In this document: in pieces, positions 9,601-14,277 of the stretch
Position numbering within the stretch: position 1 is the first letter of the stretch
Layout: every line of letters begins with the position of its first letter
DNA from: an uncultured Eubacteriales bacterium
Lineage (GTDB): Bacteria; Bacillota; Clostridia; Oscillospirales; Oscillospiraceae
NCBI GenBank assembly: GCA_900554705.1
Contig: USIH01000022.1
Location: 1 to 21,103 of the forward strand
Direction: 5' to 3'
Length of the DNA: 21,103 nt
Translations under genes and position numbers: made by a program
The notes under the pieces: model-generated
What the model saw: only the letters and a program-made list of their open reading frames with translations
Database searches by the model: none
What the model was told of the DNA's origin: nothing

Positions 9601-10813
9601 TCCAGATGATCGTATCGGCCGGATCGGAAGCCAAACTCGTGCCGGAGGCCGTCACGGAGACGGCGGAAGGTGCACTGCTCGTGCCCTTGTCATTAGACAG
9701 CGCATACCGGGAGGATTCCTTGCTGCTGACAATCACAAGACGCGTGCCGTCTGCAATGGCGTTCAGCGCCGTCTCCGTCCAGCCGCCGCTGCCGCCGCCC
9801 TCGCCTGCCTTTGCATAAACTGCGTAGAGGGTGCAGTACTCCGTCGGAAGGGTATAGGAATCCCCCGCCCGAAGCAGCCCCGTCGGTGCGGTGTTGTTGG
9901 TGGCGTAGGTCGTGGGCAGCCAGCCCATGAAGGTGTAACCTGCGGGCGCGGCGTTCTGCGGCGCAAGCAGCGTTACGCTGTCGCCGACGTAGGCGATCCC
10001 CTCATGGGTCGCCGCGCCGTTCTCGGAATAGGTCAGTACCGCCGTAGTCTTCAGCGCAAACTCGATCAAGACCTCACCGTCTGCTGTCGCAGTGAATGTG
10101 AACGTATTGTCACCGTTATATTCCACTGCGATGCCGTTGTCCGCAACGAAGGTGCCAGTGACACGGTATCCCTCGTTCGGCACGGCGGTGATGGTGTTGC
10201 CGCTGACGGTCACAGTGCCGCCCGCTGCGGGAGAAGCCGAAGCGGTGACGGTGTAGGTAGACGAAGAAGCATCACCAATTTCGAGGAGCGTCAGTGTCTG
10301 TGCAGAACCATATACTTTCCATTTGCTTGAATTGTAAGCCAAATATGTATTGTTGGTTCCTCTGCCAACCGCTTGGACAGTATACCCCGTTTCGGAAGCA
10401 GTAAACGTCCAATAGTTTTTATCAGAAGTCGAGCCTTTGATGTTGTAATTGGTCTTTCCCGTTCCGTTCTTGTACAGATAGTACGTAGAAGAACCTTGGG
10501 TGTAAGTCAGGTAGTACTGACCGGCAGTCGTACCCGCAACCAATGTCCAAGCAAGGTCTGCCGCATCCGCAGTAGAAACCTTATTGGCAGCATTGAGCGT
10601 TACAGCCGTTCCAGAATAAGTGGTGGCGTTCGTAACGTGCGGAAGCGCATAGTAGTTTGTTCCATCATAGTATGCAACAATGTACTGCTGCCCATCCGCA
10701 GGCGCTGCTGAAGAAACATCCGCTGCGCTTGCCGTCAATACCGCCGCGGGGAGCATGGAGAACACCATGCAGACCATCAGCAGCACTGCCAAAAGCCGTT
10801 TTGTCAATCTCAT
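689..10813 (-). CDS. Giant SLH-anchored surface protein with an endonuclease I (EndA/NucM-type) domain, ~3,374 aa
   Basis: I place the start at the second ATG (10813), 9 nt from AGGAGG; an in-frame ATG at 10819 is only 3 nt away. Residue numbers use the 10813 start. A signal peptide (RLTKRLLAVLLMVCMVFSML...) ends near LTASAA. Five lectin-like beta modules lie at about 35-185, 350-500, 760-880, 1060-1330 and 2430-2590, several joined by InlB/Flg_new-type repeats (GYTFMGW, GYDFYGW, TFAGW, RFVGW). Big-type Ig domains lie near 510-590, 965-1055 and 2605-2690. A cadherin/VCBS-like domain (VTFNILANDV) lies at about 1665-1750 and a CxxC array at about 2190-2345. Endonuclease I spans about 2700-2945, with NREHVWPKS (candidate catalytic His2802) and TTNSDRGNKKFG (Asn2831, Asn2836), the His-metal nuclease pattern. 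A 3x ITPSEP linker leads to three SLH domains (about 3190-3370). Likely role: wall-attached, metal-dependent DNA/RNA degradation, perhaps for nutrient scavenging or against extracellular DNA. The roles of the other modules are inferred. Confidence 0.9.
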   Translation of the reverse strand: MRLTKRLLAVLLMVCMVFSMLPAAVLTASAADVSSAAPADGQQYIVAYYDGTNYYALPHVTNATTYSGTAVTLNAANKVSTADAADLAWTLVAGTTAGQYYLTYTQGSSTYYLYKNGTGKTNYNIKGSTSDKNYWTFTASETGYTVQAVGRGTNNTYLAYNSSKWKVYGSAQTLTLLEIGDASSSTYTVTASASPAAGGTVTVSGNTITAVPNEGYRVTGTFVADNGIAVEYNGDNTFTFTATADGEVLIEFALKTTAVLTYSENGAATHEGIAYVGDSVTLLAPQNAAPAGYTFMGWLPTTYATNNTAPTGLLRAGDSYTLPTEYCTLYAVYAKAGEGGGSGGWTETALNAIADGTRLVIVSSKESSRYALSNDKGTSSAPSAVSVTASGTSLASDPADTIIWTLEKGDDGYRFKSGTNYLYCNNTNNGVRVGTNTNNVFTVDTSGYLKNKATSRFIGVYNNSDWRCYTSTTTNIGGQTFIYYAEQAGTSYTGYTTNVDSSVTYTLDSIAITTPATKTEFSLGETFSYDGMVVTATYAGSNGSTTQNVVTPTSVSAPDMTTAGTKTVTVSYTENGVTKTTTYQITVKATYTLTYNANTTDEVTNMPADVTGLVEGTVYTLSTDAPVRKGYDFYGWAASADSDVEIKTVTMDGNKTVYAIWLEKTQYTVSYYAKDGDAPVLTKTYYDGDTISAADVPTIDAPDGFAFKGWYGTTYGGATAPAYITPAGTTVKGNLTFRAVYAELGEGGDTFTLARTYSGTTYYAGARSGNNSYLSAPTSQADAASFRMESTGTAGKYYIYDVTDGLYLGWSSGTSLAFSANLPTDTTKYIWTYDAEKGTFKNDASGTRYLTLNTSLKDRFSTYADSGTQTVTGGTVTGYTTNPVVANSHTVTWYNADGSTFKTTSVKEGAAINAPSDSPVKADEGETYYTFAGWAKTENATAPLTDLGTMGTSDMAFYPVFTAAQYTFTAAISGSDTLRVGKTKNLTATLTATPAKDVSGYTAEWQSDAPNTVSVDNTGKLTGMGLGSAMITVTFKNADGTVVATATKTVTVSEAIGGYTLMTKANTTDNNPNFDWSGDYIIAGRKSGYVVDINDYQILTPAWGQTIGSKTYDFVVEDGKIGKAQNNASIATLDASGSGTLATAYSSGATANGSGITMEKTGDNVVNGEAIFDQITGIDDGFAFTIEQVDDVNHYYTIRVKGTNYYLANSVTTATGNNEFGYVLDASADDTKALWTISWHTGVKTVDGYQADVVNIQSVYSSNRSILFNTLDWGSPRPENARFRVYGSGAYGDHLNAGSYGSGTCYNLFLFGNPNPFRAQIYYAGEQITISNAGEIPYGKETATLTSALVPNIDDYPNWSQVGQPTWSIVEKNNAMTIDPSTGVITTNGSASGTYALVQVSYVVHDELNNVDHTVSTQAKVIVGEQTATYRTVIYEVLSGADTEVQYTVYKTDSSAAADCVLPLEAYVVNELTDDNSKTGSVVKGGTAAWSVVNNTDTSEAVSITADGKLDYSAVTKDSILTVTVTGLTGNGVSAGSATYKVYVKRVSYTAQITHDGGTTGDFTVPFGSNNVPLDKLVKNGAGETTGFTVNGDKLVWATSNAGAVITKNADGTATLDVSGLAAGTVITVYVSGMTATDTQSGVTANVPRATVKITVGEQSTDVVANNDTVIVDFDRPVTFNILANDVFTNTAAASVVLNGAQADFTVNGDMTVTFTPNGILSAAVSCTYTVTAANGKTASATITVKPASAVYYEDSNSAFGYVDGKHGAWTTLGTESVTAQTSSLTAADIVEYDTNYDGTYTQYSAGSTHRVTVSKAESNPSAQERNPYVEFDFAGTGFDVVSVTSDNTGAFMVQVTKDGKSVYAKLISTYRGYEYVAQGFESVAYMEAVRCDKDGNVSSTGAYSKLTIDAEGNFEVYYEPEGFFVKNGESYVAATEGSTGPFYVKRVETHHWRPAGGESTNYYQIPVLKVSGLDYGVYHVKITAAYSTAFDIKEDGAYDFYFDAVRIHDPIPNESGYQYISIRDAIIEAGGFGLATAEPCGHTGSSHWELGTKASYNASATLDGRGRLVEKCDVCGNVMNTAYFYVTATAATTALSTETATDSSKLSYTIAVDSTAPAAAKALLNALTFSEYWKSNNANVVNCYNNADFAYAAGAGTTYVTLQLTGSDGKIYASAIHTGDITVTGHTHVWGSSTVTQQATCTASGLRTYTCTATRLDGSACDKTKAENILPLGHSYTGWTYDAEEHWHLCTRCNEITDKAAHTFVYNETTKKNVCSVCGYVSGDAVHTHSYTAEYAENDASTHYASCACGEIIEEPHTFGAGVTSGNTLTYTCTKCGYQKTETVSSYTLTYLVPSTQTAPAAVTGTSATLPTMSDYTAGGVSYRFVGWVAAKTAATTTAPTLNAAGSTYTFNADTALYACYTYDVTTGGSGDWTLVTDDSTLQAGDRLLIASNTNDSVAGTITKDYMGRIEAVFSADKNTVTKPDDAVVLTLGGKKGEWTLANESGKLLGATAVKKMAWDKGTTTWTISIASDGSATIQNTASGYGRILYNVNTPRFTTYTSATSSSMLLPQIYRQSGSGTTTTYYTTGDAGTTTTVTYTVELTVDKTTIAIGEEAYVQAALYADGVKVTDAIPAWSNSKSTVATMETAGDICTVKGVAAGTTQVRATYTLPDGTTKHGYKSITVTGGSTEQPTTYSTTYNSGTRGVICTAISANGGSNYYTDGLYDYATLSQQSGSTLLARLRALNTARKTGSTSYDDCKKYANKTDCQKENQKVTLLYTGYEAEMSQNSASAPGWNREHVWPKSLGGFETSGPGADILHIRPDDVTTNSDRGNKKFGNVTDGTASTATITGANDALGGYYSSSYYEPLDSVKGDVARICLYVYMGYGSSYSRCGDLTNVFESTDVLLQWMQKDPVDTWEMGRNEVAQAIQGNRNPFVDYPEYAWLLLGQSVPTGYATPSNPTGATRTAAVQSRSETRAVTPGEVVSSVTGTAIIDGMGNSFSMEEFEKYGPKTEVYLAKNQAVVFYLENGAAGLDVQVGAKAVNGTAANLTVITLKSSSAGGATQTLTKPLATATEMYYEIGKDLTWNGSTSCAVVVANTGDGVLALTNLRSSAAVKMQINKKTAEAARSVMARVADGSMIYGAEDFFTVVDSSLRNNETPIDPITPSEPITPSEPITPSEPIDPKPQPAFTDLVKGAWYEAGVTYAVEAGLMKGTSEKTFEPDSTLTRAMLVTILYRLAGEPKASAKTSFTDVPANCWYSDAVAWAVENKVTNGISETSFAPDAAVTREQMVTFLWRYAGQPDSKQSLAAFPDAQKVSDYARTAFAWAVENKVVGGNKVGNTDYLDPAENATRAQIATIFMRSKNLLANE
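1257..1310 (-). repeat. Three tandem 18-bp repeats encoding an ITPSEP linker
   Basis: Three consecutive 18-bp units (1257-1274, 1275-1292, 1293-1310) differ at a single base and continue into a partial fourth. On the minus strand they encode ITPSEP three times. They sit between the nuclease half of the giant protein and its first SLH domain, as a rigid, Pro-rich spacer. Because each unit is a multiple of three, copy-number change would keep the frame. Confidence 0.9.
3790..4250 (-). repeat. CxxC zinc-ribbon-like repeat array inside the giant nuclease protein
   Basis: Successive units contain H-x-W/Y, ATC, TYTC, LCTRC, VCSVCG, SCACG and CTKCG motifs separated by about 35-45 residues, ending in patterns such as LGHSY. 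An isolated CDVCG lies upstream in the protein (near 4583-4597). One unit has CxC (SCACG) where the others have CxxC. The pattern is of the type seen in many clostridial SLH proteins and probably forms small metal-binding or structural knots. Metal binding is inferred. The same repeat recurs in the SLH protein at 17567-21103. Confidence 0.7.
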
Positions 10814-10830
10814 AAACATTTTCCTCCTTC

Positions 10831-10933
10831 ATGTTTATCGTGCCAAGTGGAAAGCCGCAACGCTTCGGCGCAATGCGAAAACCGCGCCGCTATGCGGCAG
10901 ATGCCCGCGTCAAAAGACAGTTGTGCTTATACA
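10831..10933 (-). promoter_or_regulatory. Structured 5' leader of the giant SLH-nuclease gene with mutually exclusive hairpins
   Basis: Transcription from the promoter at 10968-10940 would give a leader of about 115 nt. On the minus strand it can form GCCGC-ATA-GCGGC (10898-10886) and a 7-bp-arm stem with one mismatch (GCATTGC/GCGTTGC, 10876-10857). An alternative GGCGC/GCGCC stem (10888-10884 with 10871-10867) overlaps both, and a longer-range GCCGC/GCGGC pairing (10898-10894 with 10858-10854) is also possible. TTTCC at 10853-10849 could pair with GGAAA in the RBS region. By eye I find no match to the c-di-GMP-I or c-di-AMP riboswitch cores. It could be an RNA regulator, an mRNA-stability leader, or chance structure in GC-rich DNA. 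Confidence 0.4.
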
Positions 10934-10939
10934 AATCTC

Positions 10940-10968
10940 ATTGTAGCACATGTCATGCCGAAATTCAA
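10940..10968 (-). promoter_or_regulatory. Sigma-A type promoter for the giant SLH-nuclease gene
   Basis: On the minus strand, TTGAAT (10968-10963) is followed after exactly 17 bp by TACAAT (10945-10940). An extended -10 TGn precedes the -10 box and an A-run (TGTAAAAAATGC) lies just upstream of the -35 in the position of an UP element. The predicted transcript start is near 10933. Confidence 0.65.
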
Positions 10969-11071
10969 GCATTTTTTACATTCAGCGGGTCAAAAAATCG
11001 GTTTATTTTTCCAGCAATCCGGTGCTTCTCACACAAAACTTCGTAAAAAGTTGACATAATTTACGCATTCT

Positions 11072-11111
11072 CCCGCACACGCTGCGCCGCCGCCGCGTGC
11101 GGGTCTCTTTT
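11072..11111 (+). terminator. GC-rich hairpin with T-rich tail upstream of the operon promoter
   Basis: CCCGCAC (11072-11078) pairs perfectly with GTGCGGG (11097-11103), and two further pairs follow after one mismatch. The stem is followed directly by TCTCTTTT, the order expected of an intrinsic terminator reading on the plus strand. No plus-strand gene lies upstream. It would therefore stop antisense transcription coming from the giant gene's region, or attenuate a transcript started just upstream. Confidence 0.4.
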
Positions 11112-11134
11112 GCGCCCCAGACGGGAATTTCCTG

Positions 11135-11163
11135 TTGCAAAGGGGGGCGAAATGTGTTACTTT
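11135..11163 (+). promoter_or_regulatory. Probable promoter of the phosphotyrosine operon
   Basis: TTGCAA (11135-11140) is separated by 17 bp from TACTTT (11158-11163), which has an extended TG one base upstream (11155-11156). Transcription would start near 11170, about 30 nt before the ATG at 11201. The -10 is imperfect (two mismatches to TATAAT), so strength is uncertain. Confidence 0.5.
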
Positions 11164-11200
11164 ATTGAAGAGTATACGCCGGAGAGGTTTGGAGGTAGCG

Positions 11201-11971
11201 ATGATCGACCTGCACTGCCATATCATCCCGTGGGTGGACGACGGCGCGCAAAACGCGAAGACGGCCTGCGTCATGGCGCAGCACGCGCTGCACAGCGGTG
11301 TTGACACGATCGTGGCCACGCCGCACTGCAACCTGTTCGGCATGCGCGGGCTGAACTGCGCGAATTACCGCTCGCGCCGCTATGACGAAATGCTCGGCCT
11401 GTTTCGCGCCCTGCTGCGCCAGCACGGGCTTCCCCTGCGGGTGCTTCCCGGCGCGGAGGTCTTCGTCCATCCGGCCAACCTCTCCGCACTTTTAGAGGAG
11501 CGGCGGCTGGTCACGCTGAACCATTCGCGCTACCTTCTGACGGAGTTTCCCTTTCAGGCCGACGGCATGGACATCTCCCTGCTGCTCGCGCGCGTTGCGC
11601 AGAGCGGTCTGACGCCCGTGGTGGCGCATCCGGAGCGCTACGCCGCCGTGCAGGACGATCTCTCGCTCGCGGCGCAGTGGGTGGAGAAGGGCTATGTCAT
11701 CCAGCTCAACAAGGGCAGCCTCTTGGGACGCTTGGGCGACGGCGCGCAGTATGCCTCCCGCGCGCTGCTGCGGCGCGGACTTGTCCATGTGGTCGCCACC
11801 GACGCGCACGATCCGCGCTACCGCCCGACGGGCTTTGTCTCGCTGCTTCCCGTGCTGCGGGAACTTTGCTCCCCCGAGGCCGTCGCCCTGCTTCTGGACG
11901 GCAACCCCTATCGCATCATTCACGACCGGCCGGTAACGCCGCTGCGGGCCGTACAACACAGAGGATTTTAG
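11201..11971 (+). CDS. cpsB: CpsB/CapC/YwqE-type PHP-fold protein-tyrosine phosphatase (256 aa)
   Basis: This is a cytoplasmic, metal-dependent phosphatase of the PHP superfamily that removes phosphate from BY-kinase tyrosines. All family motifs are visible: MIDLHCHIIPWVDDG at the very N-terminus, VATPHC near residue 45, GAEVF near 86, VVAHPERYA near 140, IQLNKGSLLG near 167 and VATDAHDPRYRP near 200. The His/Asp/Glu residues in these motifs form the multinuclear metal site in characterised relatives. The start at 11201 has GGAGG 5 nt upstream and places the DLHCH motif at the N-terminus, as usual; the frame extends further upstream only through a TTG at 11135. The length is typical. It is first in the five-gene operon and its presumed substrates are the two kinases encoded downstream. 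The family assignment is firm; the substrate pairing is inferred from the operon. Confidence 0.93.
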   Translation: MIDLHCHIIPWVDDGAQNAKTACVMAQHALHSGVDTIVATPHCNLFGMRGLNCANYRSRRYDEMLGLFRALLRQHGLPLRVLPGAEVFVHPANLSALLEERRLVTLNHSRYLLTEFPFQADGMDISLLLARVAQSGLTPVVAHPERYAAVQDDLSLAAQWVEKGYVIQLNKGSLLGRLGDGAQYASRALLRRGLVHVVATDAHDPRYRPTGFVSLLPVLRELCSPEAVALLLDGNPYRIIHDRPVTPLRAVQHRGF

Positions 11972-11974
11972 AAA

Positions 11975-12814
11975 ATGAGAGCTTTGAAAATCACGGTGAG
12001 CATCGTCTTTGTGCTCACGACCATTCTATTTGGCGCTTACTACTGTTATGACCGGCTGAACAACGACCATGTTGCGCCGGAGATCCACTGCTCCGTGCCG
12101 GTGCTGCAGGTGAACGTCTCGGCCAGCGACCGCGCGCTTTGCGCCGGTCTGACCGCGACGGACAACCGCGACGGGGACATCACCGACCGCATCATCGTGC
12201 GCAGCGTCACGAACCTTTACGGCTCGAACAGCGCGAACGTCAACTATGTGGTCTTCGACTCCTCCTCCAACTACTGCGTGTTCAGCAGGCGCATCGAGTA
12301 CCTCAACTACCGCAAGCCGCATTTCTCCCTGTCGCAGCCGCTCATCTATCCCACGGGCAGCACGGTGGACTTTATGGATCGCCTGACCGCCGACTCCGGC
12401 GCGCTGGATCAGCCGGAGGACATCTCCTCCAAAATTCGCCTGACCAGCGGCGCGATCATCAACTACCTTGAGGGACAGTATCCCGTCACCCTGCAGGTGA
12501 CAAACGCGCTGGGCGACACCTCGACGATCTCGCTGACGGTGCGCATCCAGAATGTGTCGAGCCGCCAGCCCGTGCTCTATCTGCAAAATTACATCGCCTA
12601 TGTCTCCGCCGGTGAGAACGTCGAGCCGGCGGACTTCCGCAACTATCTCACCATCGCCCGCACCTCCGCCTACGGAGAGAGCGTGGATTTCAATGACGTG
12701 ACCATCGACGGCACGATCGACACGTCCACGCGCGGCTGCAACGAAGTGACCTTCTCCTACACCAACGCGGAGGGTCTGGTCGGCTCGGTCGTTCTGACCG
12801 TTGTGGTAGAATAG
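11975..12814 (+). CDS. Membrane-anchored protein with three Ig-like domains (DUF5011-like), 279 aa
   Basis: A hydrophobic signal-anchor at about residues 5-24 is followed by an extracellular part made of three ~80-residue beta-sandwich-like units. The first (about 33-112) contains TATDNRDGDITDRIIV, the hallmark of DUF5011-type bacterial Ig domains. The second (about 114-192) includes GQYPVTLQVTNALGD and the third (about 195-279) ends in NEVTFSYTNAEGLVGS. No lipobox, LPXTG motif or catalytic motif is seen. The gene starts 3 nt after the phosphatase stop with only a weak purine-rich RBS (AGAGGA), and 8 nt separate its stop from the next ATG, so translational coupling is likely. A plausible role is an extracellular partner or polymer-contact subunit of the Wzz-kinases. 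This rests on operon position only. Confidence 0.8.
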   Translation: MRALKITVSIVFVLTTILFGAYYCYDRLNNDHVAPEIHCSVPVLQVNVSASDRALCAGLTATDNRDGDITDRIIVRSVTNLYGSNSANVNYVVFDSSSNYCVFSRRIEYLNYRKPHFSLSQPLIYPTGSTVDFMDRLTADSGALDQPEDISSKIRLTSGAIINYLEGQYPVTLQVTNALGDTSTISLTVRIQNVSSRQPVLYLQNYIAYVSAGENVEPADFRNYLTIARTSAYGESVDFNDVTIDGTIDTSTRGCNEVTFSYTNAEGLVGSVVLTVVVE

Positions 12815-12822
12815 GAGGGGCT

Positions 12823-14277
12823 ATGAAAAAACGCTTTCAGATCGGGCAGATCGAGCCGTACTGCGTCGTGCGCTTTGTGCTGCGGCACATCTGGCTGGTC
12901 GTCATGTCCGCCATGATCTTCGTGATGGGTCTGTTCCTGATGCAGAACGTGTTCGTCACACCGACGTATACGAGCACCACGACATTTTACGTAACCTCGC
13001 GCTCCGCGACCGCCTCCGCCATGGGCAACATCGCGGTGACGGACACGGTCTCCGAGCAGTTCGCAACGCTGATGCGCGGCTCGCTGGTCAAAAAGGCCGC
13101 CGCCCAGCGCATGGGGCTGAGCGCCTTTCCCGCCACGATCTCCGTCTCCGTGCCGGAGAATACGAACATTCTGCGGATGCGGGTGTCCGCCGCCTCGCCG
13201 GAGCTGGCCTACAAGGCCGCTCTGTCCGTGATCGACACCTATCCGGCGTATGCCGAGTTTATCGAGCGCAATTCCATCATCAGCATTTCCAATCCTCCGA
13301 GCATTCCTTCCTCCGCGAGCGGCTTCCTCGTAAGCAAGCAGGCGTCGCAGTTCGCCGCCCCGCTGGGCGCGTTGGTCATGATTATTCTGCTTGTCTACTT
13401 ATGCATCGCTTCCGACACGATCCAGACTCCCGCTGGCGCAAAACAGCAGGTGGACGGCAAGCTGCTCTCCACGATCTATTACGAGCGCAAGAACCGCACA
13501 CTCAAGGCGCTGCTTTCCAACCGAAAAAAGTCGCTGCTCATCACCGACCCGACGTGCAGCTTTTACTACACCGAGACGATCCATCAGCTTCGCGTGCTGC
13601 TGGAGCGCGAGAAGGAGAAGCACGGCAGCAAGGTCTTTTTGATCACGAGCTGCACGGAAAACGAGGGCAAGTCCACCGTTGCGGCCAACCTCGCTCTCTC
13701 GCTTGCGCAGAAGCACAAGCGGGTGCTGCTGCTCGACCTCGATCTGCGCAAGCCCGCGCAGGCGCTGATCTTTGAGCAGAAGCTCACGCCGCAGCAGAAC
13801 CTCTCCGCAGCGCTTTTGGAGGGCGGCGATCCGGACGCCGCCGTCGCCTACCGCGAGAGCGACGGACTTTACACGCTCTTCTCCGATCCCATACGCCGAA
13901 AGTCGGTGGATCAGCTGCCCTCTGCGACCTTCCAAGCGCTGATCGCTCGGCTGCGGGAGCGCTTCGGCTATGTTATCATCGACACGCCGCCGCTGGCCTT
14001 CTTTGCCGACGCCGATCTGCTGGCCTCCATCGCCGACGCGTCGCTTCTGGTCGTGCGGCAGGATCTGGCCTCCGCCACCGCCGTCAACGACGCCCTCGAC
14101 ACCCTCACCGAAGCCAAGAGCAAGTGCCTCGGCTTTGTGCTCAACAACGTGCACACCATCCGCTCCGTCCGTCTGGGCGGCTACAGCAAGGGCTATGGAT
14201 ACGGCTATGGGTATGGGTACGGATATGGCTACGGTTATGGAAAAAAGAGCGGGAAGGGGGAACACGGCGATGAGTGA
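12823..14277 (+). CDS. BY-kinase 1: Wzz-type membrane domain fused to a tyrosine autokinase (484 aa)
   Basis: A bacterial tyrosine kinase of the polysaccharide co-polymerase type. TM1 lies at about residues 21-43, a short extracellular Wzz-like loop at about 44-176, and TM2 at about 178-198. The cytoplasmic ATPase follows, with Walker A NEGKST (Lys283), Walker A' LLLDLDLRK (Asp305, Asp307) and Walker B VIIDTPP (Asp387). The C-terminal tail has eight alternating Gly-Tyr repeats (residues 457-473), the autophosphorylation cluster. GGAGG lies just before the ATG at 12823. In characterised Firmicutes the membrane adaptor and kinase are usually separate proteins (CapA/CapB, CpsC/CpsD, YwqC/YwqD), so a full-length fusion is of the Wzc-like layout. 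Its last 8 nt overlap the start of the second kinase gene. Family assignment is secure; the polymer or process controlled is unknown. Confidence 0.92.
   Translation: MKKRFQIGQIEPYCVVRFVLRHIWLVVMSAMIFVMGLFLMQNVFVTPTYTSTTTFYVTSRSATASAMGNIAVTDTVSEQFATLMRGSLVKKAAAQRMGLSAFPATISVSVPENTNILRMRVSAASPELAYKAALSVIDTYPAYAEFIERNSIISISNPPSIPSSASGFLVSKQASQFAAPLGALVMIILLVYLCIASDTIQTPAGAKQQVDGKLLSTIYYERKNRTLKALLSNRKKSLLITDPTCSFYYTETIHQLRVLLEREKEKHGSKVFLITSCTENEGKSTVAANLALSLAQKHKRVLLLDLDLRKPAQALIFEQKLTPQQNLSAALLEGGDPDAAVAYRESDGLYTLFSDPIRRKSVDQLPSATFQALIARLRERFGYVIIDTPPLAFFADADLLASIADASLLVVRQDLASATAVNDALDTLTEAKSKCLGFVLNNVHTIRSVRLGGYSKGYGYGYGYGYGYGYGYGKKSGKGEHGDE
14191..14241 (+). repeat. Hexanucleotide Gly-Tyr repeat tract encoding the kinase 1 tail
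   Basis: Seventeen codons alternate Gly (GGN) and Tyr (TAT/TAC), giving eight tyrosines in GYGYGYGYGYGYGYGYG. The third positions vary (GGC, GGA, GGG, GGT; TAT, TAC), so the DNA is not a perfect repeat. This lowers slippage and suggests that selection keeps the peptide rather than the DNA. Confidence 0.95.

Larger units (their letters stand above)
10814..11200. other. 387-bp divergent intergenic region between the giant gene and the phosphotyrosine operon
   Basis: No convincing coding frame lies here. From left to right it holds the RBS and structured leader of the minus-strand giant gene and its promoter at 10940-10968. An AT-rich stretch at about 10968-11066 follows, including an A-run just upstream of that promoter's -35. 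Next come a terminator-like hairpin on the plus strand (11072-11111), a plus-strand promoter (11135-11163) and GGAGG at 11191-11195. The imperfect palindrome CGTAAA...TTTACG at 11042-11065 could be an operator, but its 6-bp arms alone are weak evidence. Confidence 0.7.

Noticed and set aside
10831..10933. Known c-di-GMP-I or c-di-AMP riboswitch in the giant gene leader
   Set aside because: I could not find the conserved core sequences of those classes by eye. The region is kept only as an unclassified structured leader.
11051..11079. TTGACA at 11051-11056 as the -35 of the operon promoter
   Set aside because: The hexamer 17 bp downstream is CGCACA, inside the GC-rich hairpin, and not a -10. 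TTGCAA/TACTTT at 11135-11163 fits better.
11135..11200. Upstream TTG start for the CpsB phosphatase
   Set aside because: The added 22 residues have no family counterpart and the TTG coincides with the -35 of the likely promoter. The ATG at 11201 has GGAGG at good spacing and puts DLHCH at the N-terminus.
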